From positions 1-40,038 of the forward strand of contig QBML01000043.1 of the NCBI GenBank assembly GCA_003242085.1: 40,038 nucleotides of DNA, read 5' to 3'. The notes beneath the pieces were generated by a model. That model worked only from the letters and a program-made list of their open reading frames with translations, was not told the DNA's origin and made no database searches. This document shows, piece by piece, positions 23,196 to 31,717 of the stretch. The translations under genes and the position numbers were made by a program. Origin of the DNA: Pseudanabaena frigida (GTDB taxonomy: Bacteria > Cyanobacteriota > Cyanobacteriia > Pseudanabaenales > Pseudanabaenaceae). The stretch's first letter is position 1, and every line of letters begins with the position of its first letter.

Positions 23196-24974
23196 CTAGT
23201 TTTTACGGCTATCTTGCCAAGCATTGCCAATACCCTGTACTACGCCGCGCCCAATTAATCCAATACCGCGCCCAATTACATTGGTGAGTACGTACACAAA
23301 TCCACTGCCAAGAAAGGCGATCGCTGATTTTAGTCGTGGTGCGATCGCATCTTGCAACTCTAAAACCAACGTTACCGCAAGCTGAACGCCTTCTAGCTGC
23401 TGTAGTTCCTGATTGCGCGGTGCGTAGATACTTATTCTCTTGATTCCAGGATTGGCAAGAGTGAGCAATAGATGGCGACTTTCAAAAATTAACTGTGGGT
23501 CGGTAATATATTTTTCTAAGCGATATTTCCAAGATAAGTCATTACGAAATCGCTCAACTTCACGAGTGGCGAGTAGATTATATCGGTAAAACTTTTGCTT
23601 GATTTCTTCAATATTAGCGAAATGATTTAAAAGTGGTTGGATGACTCCATTGGCAATTTGAATAATTAAATTATCCAAAATTAATTCCGCTCTCTGCATA
23701 GCTTCAGGAGAGCCTATTGCTACACTTGAGTTATTAATTATCAACTCTGACTCAAACAATAAATGCGATAGTAAGTTATCAATTTGAGGGATTTTATCTA
23801 AAAATTCTGTCTGTACGATCGCGATATCTTCAAGTAATACATCAACAACATTAACTTCATGATTGCTATTAAATGTATAACTCAAAGTGTAATATTTACC
23901 AAAAAAATTGATTACAGTTTCTTGCCAAATATTTTTTAAAATATTGGGTATTCTTGCTTCTAATTGCGATGGTTGAACTTCTGACAAGCGGAGTTCAGTA
24001 ATGCTTTGCTCCACTTGCCGCAAAATGACATAAAGAAGTTCGCGTTTTTTCTCATCCTTTAAAATATCAATCTCTAAGGGTGTTTTGCTTAGATTTGATA
24101 AACTCGCTTGCAACTTTGCAACTGTTGTATCCCATAAGCTAGATTGAATTTCAAGAATATTTGGTTTATTAATTTGGCAATCGCTTATCTCAACAGTTGA
24201 ATTAACAACCGCCATTGAAATATTAGGAGTCGTCTTCGATGGCAGAACTCGCGCTCTTTCGTTAGTTGCCCATAGCTGATTTATCAACCATCGAGCGGCT
24301 TTCAGTTCCCTAATTTGTCCAGCTAAAACTATTTTGGTAAGGCGATCGCTGAGATGCGATCGATCTGAGTTATTTAAATTTTTTTGAACCTCGTCGAGCA
24401 TATTATCAATACGCCGTAGTCCAGACAAATAAAAGTTGTGCTTCAAGATCGCCACAACGCTTACAGGCTCATCTGGTAGATCGGTGATTGTCCGATCGGG
24501 CTGATTGACTTCTAATGTATGGATATCTCCTAAGTAAGGATTTCCTGAAGCAGTTTGACGAATTGCCCTGATTAATTCTTCAGGATTAGTTCCTTTCAGA
24601 CAAAAGCCATCAATACCGTTACGCAATGCAGTTTCTACTAATTCTGAAGATTGTAGAGAACTTAATAACAGAATTGGCAAGTCGGGATATTGAGATTTTA
24701 ATTCTTGGCAAAGATCTAGCCCCGATAAATACTTAGATTTGCCTGATTTTGAATTCATTGCTCCTAATTGGAGATCGAGAATTACTAGATCGACATCAGG
24801 TTTATTAAGAGCTTCCTCCCCAGTGGTTCCTTGTAAAAATGCTAGAGCCTCTTCTGCATTATCCGCTTCACCAACTATTTCCAAATCGGAAAATTGGACT
24901 AGCCAAGATCGCATTCCCATCCGAAAGATGCGATCGCCATCAATTAATAGTAATTTATATAATTCATCATTCAT
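23196..24974 (-). CDS. Response regulator with DUF3685 (Ycf55-like)
   Basis: A 592-residue protein with an N-terminal receiver domain (residues 1-130) and a long cyanobacterial DUF3685 region related to plastid Ycf55. The receiver has LLLIDGDRIFRMGMRSWL, the phospho-acceptor Asp in LVILDLQLG, LLLSSLQS and the Lys in FCLKGTNPEE, so phosphorylation is plausible. There is no DNA-binding domain. The C-terminus has weakly hydrophobic segments rich in Gly (AIAFLGSGFVYVLTNVIGRG), suggesting membrane association. Function is unknown; the conservation with red-algal plastids suggests a photosynthesis-related output. The family is known from cyanobacteria; the placement here is based on length and architecture. 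Confidence 0.82.
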   Translation of the reverse strand: MNDELYKLLLIDGDRIFRMGMRSWLVQFSDLEIVGEADNAEEALAFLQGTTGEEALNKPDVDLVILDLQLGAMNSKSGKSKYLSGLDLCQELKSQYPDLPILLLSSLQSSELVETALRNGIDGFCLKGTNPEELIRAIRQTASGNPYLGDIHTLEVNQPDRTITDLPDEPVSVVAILKHNFYLSGLRRIDNMLDEVQKNLNNSDRSHLSDRLTKIVLAGQIRELKAARWLINQLWATNERARVLPSKTTPNISMAVVNSTVEISDCQINKPNILEIQSSLWDTTVAKLQASLSNLSKTPLEIDILKDEKKRELLYVILRQVEQSITELRLSEVQPSQLEARIPNILKNIWQETVINFFGKYYTLSYTFNSNHEVNVVDVLLEDIAIVQTEFLDKIPQIDNLLSHLLFESELIINNSSVAIGSPEAMQRAELILDNLIIQIANGVIQPLLNHFANIEEIKQKFYRYNLLATREVERFRNDLSWKYRLEKYITDPQLIFESRHLLLTLANPGIKRISIYAPRNQELQQLEGVQLAVTLVLELQDAIAPRLKSAIAFLGSGFVYVLTNVIGRGIGLIGRGVVQGIGNAWQDSRKN

Positions 24975-25063
24975 TTGGGAATTAGCTAGACGATTTTAAA
25001 AAGTATCTTTTACTATACAGATTATAAATAAATAAATTACTTAGATATCTAATGCCTATTCTA

Positions 25064-26122
25064 TTAAATAATTATTGGACTGAATAAAGAAATCTGTTCA
25101 GGATATCTTAACTGTCGTAAACGTCTGCAAATTCCAATGGATTGATAATCTTGAATATCTAAAATTATTTTTCTAGCGATCGCTTCAGCAAAATTAACTG
25201 GAACTGCATTACCTACCATCTTATAACCATCATTAATATTAGAATATTTAAAAATAAACTCATCAGGAAAAGTCTGAATCCTAGCGCATTCTCTAACAGA
25301 TAATCTACGATAAGGTTTAGGGGAATTTGGGTCGAATATCCTTTTATCTTTCTCAACAAAGATCATTTTATTTGCTTGAGGATGAATTGGGGCGTGTCTC
25401 CCTCCAGCTTGAATTGTAAAAGATGGCTCATCCCAATTGCGTACTCGATTTCGAGACATATAAATACTAGAAAAACTACTGTCTAAATATTCATGATTAG
25501 GAATTGTAGATATAGTTTGATTTGATTTTGTAATAGCAATAGGTTCTACTAAACTTAAATCATAGATGGCATCTTTAAGAGTAGGAATTTTGCCACTGTC
25601 TTGGGGAAATTCAAAAATTCCTCCAATATCTTGGCGATAGCCAACAATAATTACCCTTTTGCGATCTTGAGGTACGTTGAAATTTACCGCATTTAAAAGC
25701 TTATAAGCTATTTCGTAACCAGATTCTTTGAACATAGCTAAAATATTTGCGAAAGCATGGCTATGCCTTTCAGATAGAATTCCACTTACATTCTCAGCAA
25801 CAAAAAAAAGCGGTTTTTTATCTTGTACGATTCTTATATATTCATAAAATAGTTTTCCCCTTGCATCATTAATACCTCTACCTGCACCAGCCTCACTCCA
25901 ACTTTGACAAGGTGGCCCCCCAATGATGCCAATACAATCTGGTATTTCTGAAGATTTAATACTTCTAATATCTCTTTTGTCTAAATTAATATTTGTATGG
26001 TTAAATTCATAGGTATCCCAAATCGATTTGTCATATTCATTGGCAAAAATAATGTTGAATCCTGCCTTCTGAAAGCCAAGATCTAGTCCACCACACCCTG
26101 AAAATAGCGATACAATATTCAT
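25064..26122 (-). CDS. DNA (cytosine-5) methyltransferase, HaeIII-like (GGCC)
   Basis: A 352-residue C5-cytosine methyltransferase. Motif I is LFSGCGGLDLGFQKAGF; motif IV IIGGPPCQSWSEAGAGRG carries the catalytic Cys 72; motif VI is FFVAENVSGIL; motif VIII PQDRKRVIIVGYR; motifs IX-X are RRLSVRECARIQTFPDEF and NDGYKMVGNAVPVN. The variable region includes NHEYLDSSFSSIYMSRNRVR and AGGRHAPIHPQA. These match M.HaeIII as I remember it across the target recognition region, so GGCC methylation is predicted. It follows the nuclease gene by eight bases. The gene is AT-rich and has only one GCGATCGC octamer, unlike its neighbours. Confidence 0.93.
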   Translation of the reverse strand: MNIVSLFSGCGGLDLGFQKAGFNIIFANEYDKSIWDTYEFNHTNINLDKRDIRSIKSSEIPDCIGIIGGPPCQSWSEAGAGRGINDARGKLFYEYIRIVQDKKPLFFVAENVSGILSERHSHAFANILAMFKESGYEIAYKLLNAVNFNVPQDRKRVIIVGYRQDIGGIFEFPQDSGKIPTLKDAIYDLSLVEPIAITKSNQTISTIPNHEYLDSSFSSIYMSRNRVRNWDEPSFTIQAGGRHAPIHPQANKMIFVEKDKRIFDPNSPKPYRRLSVRECARIQTFPDEFIFKYSNINDGYKMVGNAVPVNFAEAIARKIILDIQDYQSIGICRRLRQLRYPEQISLFSPIII

Positions 26123-26130
26123 AGTAAAAT

Positions 26131-26991
26131 CTATCTCTTATATATAATGATTTTTGAGTTTAATAGCTTAACTGGGTTATTAGGAGATTTAATCTGAATA
26201 TCTTTAATCTCCAAATTTTTGTTACTTGAAAGATTTTCTAATTCCTGTCTAATTCCTTTGGGAAAAGACATATATTTACTTTCTTGCATTACCACAATCA
26301 TCAGAAAGTCATCGTTTTCATCATAATCAATGTCCATGTAGTCATAAATATTGATTGGGTTCTCTATTCCCCACATTCCTCTGACTCTAAGGTAAGTTAT
26401 TCCAAGAGGATCGACCTTGTTAACCCTTGCTAGTTCGTTAGTCTCAGCAAACTCAATTCCTAAAATTTGATTAATACCATCGCAGATACCACTTCTAATT
26501 CTTTCATAAACTTGTTTTTCTGCTGCAAAGCAATCTCCATATACGAACCATAGTACTTTTAGTCGGTTTTGTGACTTTGGAACTACTCCGACAGCATAAA
26601 TAATATCTTTGACATTCCACGAATCTTCACAATTACGGCAAGCATTTGTAATCATCGGATCTATAGCGAATAGTTTGGATTTTGGATATGAACTATTTAG
26701 GGCAATACCTGCTTTTAATGATTCAATTTTTTTCACTTCTATAGCGTCACCATTCTTTAAAATTAAGTCTGGAGGATTATTAGAGTTGCCTTCATAGGAG
26801 AAGAATTTTGGATAAATATTTATTCCTTTATCTTTTAAATCTAATCCAAAAGAATTACAAAAAGCATCTTTAATAAAAAGCTCTAAACTATCACCAACAG
26901 CATTAATCTTATTCCTACTTCGAAAATAATTAACCAAATCTAATTCGTTATTATTTACAATGTTGATAATTGCTTTTAATAAATTAGTCAT
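26131..26991 (-). CDS. Type II restriction endonuclease, NgoPII-like
   Basis: A 286-residue nuclease that should cut unmethylated GGCC as partner of the adjacent methyltransferase. It opens MTNLLKAIINIVNNNELDLV and has the family-like RNKINAVGDSLELFIKDAF. The probable PD-(D/E)XK centre is PPDLILKNGDAIEVKKIES, with Asp and EVK in the right order. A cluster NACRNCEDSW could bind a metal or structure a loop. The gene is very AT-rich without HIP1 octamers, a sign of transfer. It comes first in the pair, only 38 bases from the divergent ycf20 start. Family assignment is from remembered sequence style plus the M.HaeIII-like neighbour. Confidence 0.85.
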   Translation of the reverse strand: MTNLLKAIINIVNNNELDLVNYFRSRNKINAVGDSLELFIKDAFCNSFGLDLKDKGINIYPKFFSYEGNSNNPPDLILKNGDAIEVKKIESLKAGIALNSSYPKSKLFAIDPMITNACRNCEDSWNVKDIIYAVGVVPKSQNRLKVLWFVYGDCFAAEKQVYERIRSGICDGINQILGIEFAETNELARVNKVDPLGITYLRVRGMWGIENPINIYDYMDIDYDENDDFLMIVVMQESKYMSFPKGIRQELENLSSNKNLEIKDIQIKSPNNPVKLLNSKIIIYKR

Positions 26992-27029
26992 TTCTTAGAA
27001 ATTTTTAAATTATATTTTAAGAGATTTTT

Positions 27030-27383
27030 ATGCAAAATACTCGTCTCAGTAATATTGTGAATGTTAGCATTAGACAATTATCTCAATGGTCGCGCAACCC
27101 TTGGCGGCGAGTATCTTTGATATTGATTAGCTTACTAGGGGGATTTTTTTTCGCATCTGTTCTTTCTACGGCTTCAGGTGCTAAATCCGAGCAAGATATT
27201 GTTATTGCCGCAATTACTCTTTTCGTAGTTGAGATGATTAACCGTTTTGTTTATGGTTCCAGAAGGTTAACTCTTGCTGATGGTAGCCTAGCACCAAGAC
27301 TATTGACCACAGAAATGTTAAATTCCTTTAAATTAGGTACAACTTACGGGCTATTTCTAGAAGCATTTAAACTAGGCTCTTAA
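27030..27383 (+). CDS. ycf20: Ycf20-like protein (DUF565)
   Basis: A 117-residue membrane protein of the Ycf20/DUF565 family shared by cyanobacteria, algal plastids and plants; in algae and plants homologues affect non-photochemical quenching. It has two hydrophobic segments, LILISLLGGFFFASVL (about 30-46) and IVIAAITLFVVEMINRF (about 56-74), then the conserved RLTLADGSLAPRLLTTEML and a C-terminal LGTTYGLFLEAFKLG. The ATG has AAGAGA nearby upstream. It is divergent from the restriction genes and is followed by a family B palindrome. Confidence 0.85.
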   Translation: MQNTRLSNIVNVSIRQLSQWSRNPWRRVSLILISLLGGFFFASVLSTASGAKSEQDIVIAAITLFVVEMINRFVYGSRRLTLADGSLAPRLLTTEMLNSFKLGTTYGLFLEAFKLGS

Positions 27384-27411
27384 TTGTAGCGCTTTGCACT
27401 TTCTCAAAATC

Positions 27412-27462
27412 CAAGAAATTTTTTAAAAGTGTTGCTTTGCAACACTTTTAAAAAATTTCTTG
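27412..27462. repeat. Family B palindrome after ycf20
   Basis: Perfect 24-bp arms around a TTT loop: CAAGAAATTTTTTAAAAG outside, core GTGTTGC-TTT-GCAACAC. The left flank GTAGCGCTTTGC corresponds to TACAGCGCTTTGC at the other family B copies. It probably terminates ycf20. Confidence 0.85.
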
Positions 27463-27518
27463 TACTGCATAAAGATGAAACTGGCTGTAATAAAAAGCGC
27501 TTTACGAGCTTTATTGAT

Positions 27519-28121
27519 TTAATTACGGCGCTGTGTAACTTGATCGGCGTAATCAGAAATACGATCGGGCATAGAAGCACCTGTCAAAATGACATTTACC
27601 TTAGGCGATCGCATTTCTAGTGCCTCTAGCAATTCTTCTTCAGTAATTAGCGATCGCATAACCAGTAAATTTGCTTCATCAAGGACGACTAAACCTGCAT
27701 GAGCTGACTTGATCGCGACTTTAGCAAAGTCCCATAGCTCTAATATTGCCGATTTCTCAACATCGGTCAGCTCAATGTCATTTTTGGAAAGATCTCGCTG
27801 TGCATCACAGCGTAGCCATTCAAGATTCTCAACAAGCCGACGTGGATTGCTCAAGCCTTGATTAATCCCTGTTTGAAAAAATTGAATTAGTAATACTTGC
27901 GTGCCCTGACCTGCAACGCGCAATGCCTGAGCAATAATATCGGCGTAGAGATTCCGATGGGGCGCGATAAAAACCTGAACATTGCCTTTAATTGGGGTCA
28001 CGAGAGATGAGGTTTTGGGCGAATTAGGATCTGTCGGGTTATTCTTGGGCAGATTAGTCTGATTGTGATTAGCCTTTGTCTGATGCGTCTTAATCTGAGC
28101 CGTCTTAATTTGAGCCACCAT
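27519..28121 (-). CDS. CobA/BtuR-like P-loop family protein lacking Walker A
   Basis: A protein of about 200 residues with the fold signature of cob(I)alamin adenosyltransferases of the BtuR/CobA type: VLLIQFFQTGINQG, ENLEWLRCDAQRDL, a Walker B-like AGLVVLDEANLLVMRSLITE and NVILTGASMPDRISDYADQV. However, where family enzymes carry a GxGKGKTT phosphate-binding loop, this one reads VFIAPHRNLYADIIAQALRV, so ATP binding in the usual way is doubtful. The first 50 residues are low-complexity with AQIKTAQIKTHQTK repeats. I place the start at ATG 28121; a GTG at 28148 adds nine residues. It may be a regulatory or repurposed paralogue. Confidence 0.75.
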   Translation of the reverse strand: MVAQIKTAQIKTHQTKANHNQTNLPKNNPTDPNSPKTSSLVTPIKGNVQVFIAPHRNLYADIIAQALRVAGQGTQVLLIQFFQTGINQGLSNPRRLVENLEWLRCDAQRDLSKNDIELTDVEKSAILELWDFAKVAIKSAHAGLVVLDEANLLVMRSLITEEELLEALEMRSPKVNVILTGASMPDRISDYADQVTQRRN

Positions 28122-28303
28122 AAACAAATCTAGTGTTTTAATTTGCACTACGCATCATAGCAGACACTAGATGTAGAAAAAGTTTGTAAAGCTTACTTTA
28201 TTATTTCTTATTGGCCGATCTATTAAAATAAATAGATAAAATACACAGCCGTATGTCTCAGTTGTATTTATAACGCATCAGGCGATCGCATTACCTGAAA
28301 TTT

Positions 28304-28525
28304 ATGGTTACTACTCCTATCCCTTCCCCATCAGCAACGACAGTAGTACCTACCAGTAATTAATTATTGTCAAATATTAGCTGGCAATCCTATCAAGCCA
28401 TACTTCCTGATAGGGGCGATCGCCGTTTGGTACGTTTAAATTACGATCTCGGTGTTTTAGAAATCGGGATAGCACTAGCATTGTCCGTGCTGTACGGAAA
28501 TGGCTCAAGGAAAGAAGTTAAATAA
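28304..28525 (+). pseudogene. Uma2 family endonuclease remnant
   Basis: Reading from ATG 28304 gives MVTTPIPSPSATTVVPTSN, then an in-frame TAA at 28361, then in the same frame NISWQSYQAILPDRGDRRLV and RLNYDLGVLEI, a clear match in style to the N-terminus of cyanobacterial Uma2 (DUF820) proteins. After VLEI the family pattern stops and a short unrelated tail runs to TAA at 28523. The nuclease core is missing, so this is a dead gene with a nonsense codon and a 3' deletion. The rest of this 450-base gap ahead of argH has no other gene I can see. Confidence 0.6.
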
Positions 28526-28600
28526 TGAACCTATGACAAAAAGGCGCAAAACCGCCTGTCAAAAAGTAAACTAAATCTTCAAGTACTACAGTTTTTTTGT

Positions 28601-29992
28601 ATGAGCCAGCCAACAGCCCCCCAACCTTGGAGTCAGCGTTTCGAGACAGCGCTACATCCTGCGATCGCCAGATTTAATGCCAGCATTAGTTTTGACATTA
28701 ATTTAATTGAATATGACATTACTGGATCGCAAGCACACTCGCGGATGTTAGCGAAAGTGGGGATTATTAGTGCCGAAGAAGGGGAACTGCTGGTTAGTGG
28801 GTTAGAGCAAGTCCGCCAAGAATATCGCTCTGGCAATTTCAACCCAGGGGTTGATGCTGAAGATGTGCATTTTGCAGTAGAACGTCGCCTGACAGAGTTG
28901 ATTGGTGATGTCGGTAAAAAAGTACATACAGCGCGATCGCGCAATGACCAAGTCGCCACCGATGTCCGTTTGTACTTGCGCGACCAGATTCGCAAAATCC
29001 AGACTGACATTAGAACTTGGCAGCAAACTTTGGTTAATAAAGCCGAGCAGTATGTCGAAACTTTCATCCCAGGTTATACGCATTTGCAACGCGCTCAGCC
29101 AATTAGCCTTGCCCATCATCTTCTTGCTTATTTTGAGATGGCACAGCGCGACTGGACAAGACTTGATGAAATTTATCAAAGAGTGAATGTTTGTCCTCTT
29201 GGTTCGGGAGCTTTAGCAGGTACACCCCACCCAATCGATCGCCATTACACCGCCGAACTTTTAGAATTTGGTTCTGTGGGACGCAATAGCCTTGATGGTG
29301 TATCTGATCGCGACTTTGCGGTAGAGTTTCTCTGCGCTGCAAGTTTGATCATGGTGCATCTCAGTCGATTGTCTGAAGAGGTAATTTTATGGTCATCGCA
29401 GGAATTTAGTTTTGTAAAACTAAGCGATCGCGTCAGCACAGGTTCGAGCATCATGCCCCAAAAGAAAAATCCTGATGTTCCCGAATTAGTTCGTGGTAAA
29501 ACTGGGCGTGTATTTGGACATCTGCAAGGGTTGCTAACAATTATCAAAGGCTTACCTCTGGCTTACAACAAGGATATGCAAGAGGATAAGGAAGGCATTT
29601 TTGATGCAGTGGTCACGGTTCGAGCCTGCTTAGAAGCGATGACAATTTTGATCGATGAAGGCATTGAATTTCAGCCTAAACGTCTAGCGGAAGCAGTTGC
29701 TGAGGACTTCTCTAATGCCACTGATGTAGCCGATTATCTTGCTGCTAAGGGTGTTCCTTTCCGTGAAGCCTATCAACTGGTTGGGAAGTTAGTTAAGACT
29801 TGCACCAGTGAAGGGATTTTGCTGAAGGATCTATCGGTTGAGCGTTGGAAAACTTTCCATCCCCAGTTGGAAGCAGATATCGTACAGGCGATCGCCCCCG
29901 CACAGGTAGTCAAGGTTCGGAATAGTTATGGCGGCACTGGCTTTGAACAGGTCAGAATCCAATTGGAAGCAGCAAAAAAACTAATTGCTTAA
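28601..29992 (+). CDS. argH: Argininosuccinate lyase
   Basis: Last enzyme of arginine synthesis, splitting argininosuccinate into arginine and fumarate; a cytoplasmic homotetramer. The 463-residue product is full length with [40 protein letters not shown], the family signature [20 protein letters not shown] (near residue 281) and [20 protein letters not shown]. The ATG start fits the family N-terminus ([12 protein letters not shown]). It stands alone and is followed by a family A palindrome. Confidence 0.97.
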   Translation: MSQPTAPQPWSQRFETALHPAIARFNASISFDINLIEYDITGSQAHSRMLAKVGIISAEEGELLVSGLEQVRQEYRSGNFNPGVDAEDVHFAVERRLTELIGDVGKKVHTARSRNDQVATDVRLYLRDQIRKIQTDIRTWQQTLVNKAEQYVETFIPGYTHLQRAQPISLAHHLLAYFEMAQRDWTRLDEIYQRVNVCPLGSGALAGTPHPIDRHYTAELLEFGSVGRNSLDGVSDRDFAVEFLCAASLIMVHLSRLSEEVILWSSQEFSFVKLSDRVSTGSSIMPQKKNPDVPELVRGKTGRVFGHLQGLLTIIKGLPLAYNKDMQEDKEGIFDAVVTVRACLEAMTILIDEGIEFQPKRLAEAVAEDFSNATDVADYLAAKGVPFREAYQLVGKLVKTCTSEGILLKDLSVERWKTFHPQLEADIVQAIAPAQVVKVRNSYGGTGFEQVRIQLEAAKKLIA

Positions 29993-30000
29993 ATCTCTCA

Positions 30001-30119
30001 CTCCTATCGCAATGCAAGAGATAGCTAGGACAAATAAATAGAGACGGCGCAAAGCGTCGTCTCTATTTATTTGGGTTTCATGTTCTAAGAAAAGCTTGTA
30101 TTGCTATAGCTCTTCTCGG
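30001..30119. repeat. Family A palindromic element (core 30031-30073)
   Basis: Arms CAAATAAATAGAGACGGCGC around an AAA loop, with one G-T wobble position in the stem, continuing right to TTTGGGTTT. The left flank has ATCGCAATG and CTAGGACA; the right flank TTCTAAGAAAAGCTTGTATT then GCTATAGC matches that at 6081-6110. The remaining bases to the next gene (30120-30358) contain a small CCATGC/GCATGG hairpin near 30272-30294 and no gene. Confidence 0.75.
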
Positions 30120-30358
30120 TAATATCTTTGTTTAGCTATTATGGGCGGTAGAGTAATTTGGCTTCAGATCTGCTCAGCCGTCGGATTCATTTGCGTTTCT
30201 AAAGGCAGATTGTTTTTGCTGTACGGACTAAAGTAAACTTTTGTTAAGGTTATTTTGACTTCTGGAATTTATGCCATGCGCTGTAAGGTGCATGGCTGGG
30301 AAAGTCGTTAAACTAATCCTAATATATAAAACTTTTTTAGTATCCAAAAGGTGAGTCA

Positions 30359-30802
30359 ATGTCAGTGCCTAAAGCATCGGGTTTTGGTCAAGTTTCAGGT
30401 CAGCCCAAGAAAAAGAAGAAAGCACCAAACAAGCGTGAGGTGGCTGCAAGTAAATATGATGAAATGAAGGATAAGGGTTTACCTGAATTCAACATTTTTA
30501 TCCGCATCAAGGGGAAAGAATGGGTTCCTGCGGGTTCGATGGCAGTGGAACGCAGCAATCAAATTAGTCGGGCAATTTTCCAACAGGAAGCGGAGTTATT
30601 GAAGGGCGCAATCCGTTTGTATCCTATCTTGCGGAAGTTCAAAGACAATTTAGAATATGGCTATCGTCTGAAAGAGTTTCCCGATGAGGAAGTTACGGTT
30701 GCAGTTATGCCTGAGCCAACTATTGGCGATAAGGTGAAGTACGCTTTCACTAGGGCTAAGGAATATTTCAATAGCGTAACTAAAAAAAAGGAATCTAAAT
30801 AG
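30359..30802 (+). CDS. HHL1-like protein
   Basis: A 147-residue soluble protein resembling the cyanobacterial relatives of plant HHL1 (HYPERSENSITIVE TO HIGH LIGHT 1), which helps photosystem II repair under strong light. The N-terminus is Lys-rich (QPKKKKKAPNKREVAASKYD). The conserved part is LPEFNIFIRIKGKEWVPAGS, then RSNQISRAIFQQEAELLKGA and NLEYGYRLKEFPDEEVTVAV. No membrane segment is visible. The ATG has AAAGGTGAG upstream. Assignment is from remembered family style; the role in cyanobacteria is not settled. Confidence 0.7.
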   Translation: MSVPKASGFGQVSGQPKKKKKAPNKREVAASKYDEMKDKGLPEFNIFIRIKGKEWVPAGSMAVERSNQISRAIFQQEAELLKGAIRLYPILRKFKDNLEYGYRLKEFPDEEVTVAVMPEPTIGDKVKYAFTRAKEYFNSVTKKKESK

Positions 30803-30837
30803 ATAAGTAATTAAACATAAGAAAACTTAAAGAGCAA

Positions 30838-30913
30838 AGGTTGAGATCCCTGACTTATTTGGGAACTATCAAATCCATTTTGATTCGGTGCCAAAAATCG
30901 GGGATTTCAACCT
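30838..30913. terminator. Inverted repeat after the HHL1-like gene
   Basis: AGGTTGAGATCCC at 30838-30850 is complementary, with one mismatch, to GGGATTTCAACCT at 30901-30913, enclosing about 50 bases. It lies 36 bases beyond the stop. It could be a terminator or the ends of a tiny non-coding element. Confidence 0.45.
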
Positions 30914-30996
30914 CAGTGTTGACTGATAACCATGCTTTACGGTGATTTGAGTGCTATTATCTAAGGATTTCCCAATGTTCTCTTACTTCTATTTGG

Positions 30997-31617
30997 TCAT
31001 ACAACCTGAAAAATCACAGAGAGATTATTTGCTGGCATTGCTTGCACCTTCGGCATTGCTAAATTGTTTTTAGCAGCGATCGCAACTACATCTTCTAGAT
31101 CGCGAACTCCCCACTCAGGATTTTGATAGCGCAAACTCGCATCAAAATCGGCATTGCTATCGCTGGTATGCTTTCCATTTTGTTTGAACGGGCCATAAAG
31201 ATATAAGATCCCGCCAACTGGCAATAGATTCTTCGCCCCCGTCATTAACCCTAAACAGGCAGCCCAAGGCGAAATATGAATCATATTGATATTTACGATC
31301 GCCTGAATTGATTGATTCTGCGAAGGAAAGCGATCGCTCCATTCTGGGTTGGTAACATCGATAACTAAAGGTTCAGATAAGTTGTCCGATGGATAATGTT
31401 CCTGCCAAGCGGTAATACTAGCGATCGCTAATGGATTTGGATCGGATGGAATCCATTTACGTGGTTGTAAACTTGGTGCAAAAAAGACTGCATGTTCACC
31501 AGTTCCACTGGCAATTTCTAGAACAGTCCCTTCAGGGGGCAAAACCTGTAAAAGTACATCTAAAATGACATCGCGATTTCGCAAAGTTGCGGGGGCGTAC
31601 TGACGGATATCTTGCAT
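30997..31617 (-). CDS. DUF938 SAM-dependent methyltransferase
   Basis: A 206-residue class I methyltransferase of the DUF938 family. The SAM-binding glycine motif is VLEIASGTGEHAVFFAPSL (from about residue 32), preceded by the family start YAPATLRNRDVILDVLLQVL and followed by WIPSDPNPLAIASI, INMIHISPWAACLGLM and LLPVGGILYLYGPFKQNG. The natural substrate of this family is unknown. It is the last gene of a leftward series, separated from the TPR gene by 100 bases containing two family C repeats. Confidence 0.9.
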   Translation of the reverse strand: MQDIRQYAPATLRNRDVILDVLLQVLPPEGTVLEIASGTGEHAVFFAPSLQPRKWIPSDPNPLAIASITAWQEHYPSDNLSEPLVIDVTNPEWSDRFPSQNQSIQAIVNINMIHISPWAACLGLMTGAKNLLPVGGILYLYGPFKQNGKHTSDSNADFDASLRYQNPEWGVRDLEDVVAIAAKNNLAMPKVQAMPANNLSVIFQVV

Positions 31618-31636
31618 ATATAAATCCTAAATTAGT

Positions 31637-31700
31637 GATGGCTTCGGCTCCGCTCAGCCAACGTAGAGAATGTGATGGATGGCTTCGGCTTCGCTCAGTC
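31637..31700. repeat. Two family C repeats in direct orientation
   Basis: GATGGCTTCGGCTCCGCTCA (from 31637) and GATGGCTTCGGCTTCGCTCA (from 31677) are direct repeats 40 bases apart with a single difference. They lie between the TPR gene stop and the DUF938 gene start. Confidence 0.65.
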
Positions 31701-31717
31701 ACCATGAAAATTGCTAA

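Noticed and set aside
28149-28303. Possible RNA gene between the CobA-like gene and the Uma2 remnant
   Set aside because: No tRNA fold, conserved RNA motif or terminator could be seen; it looks like a promoter region only.
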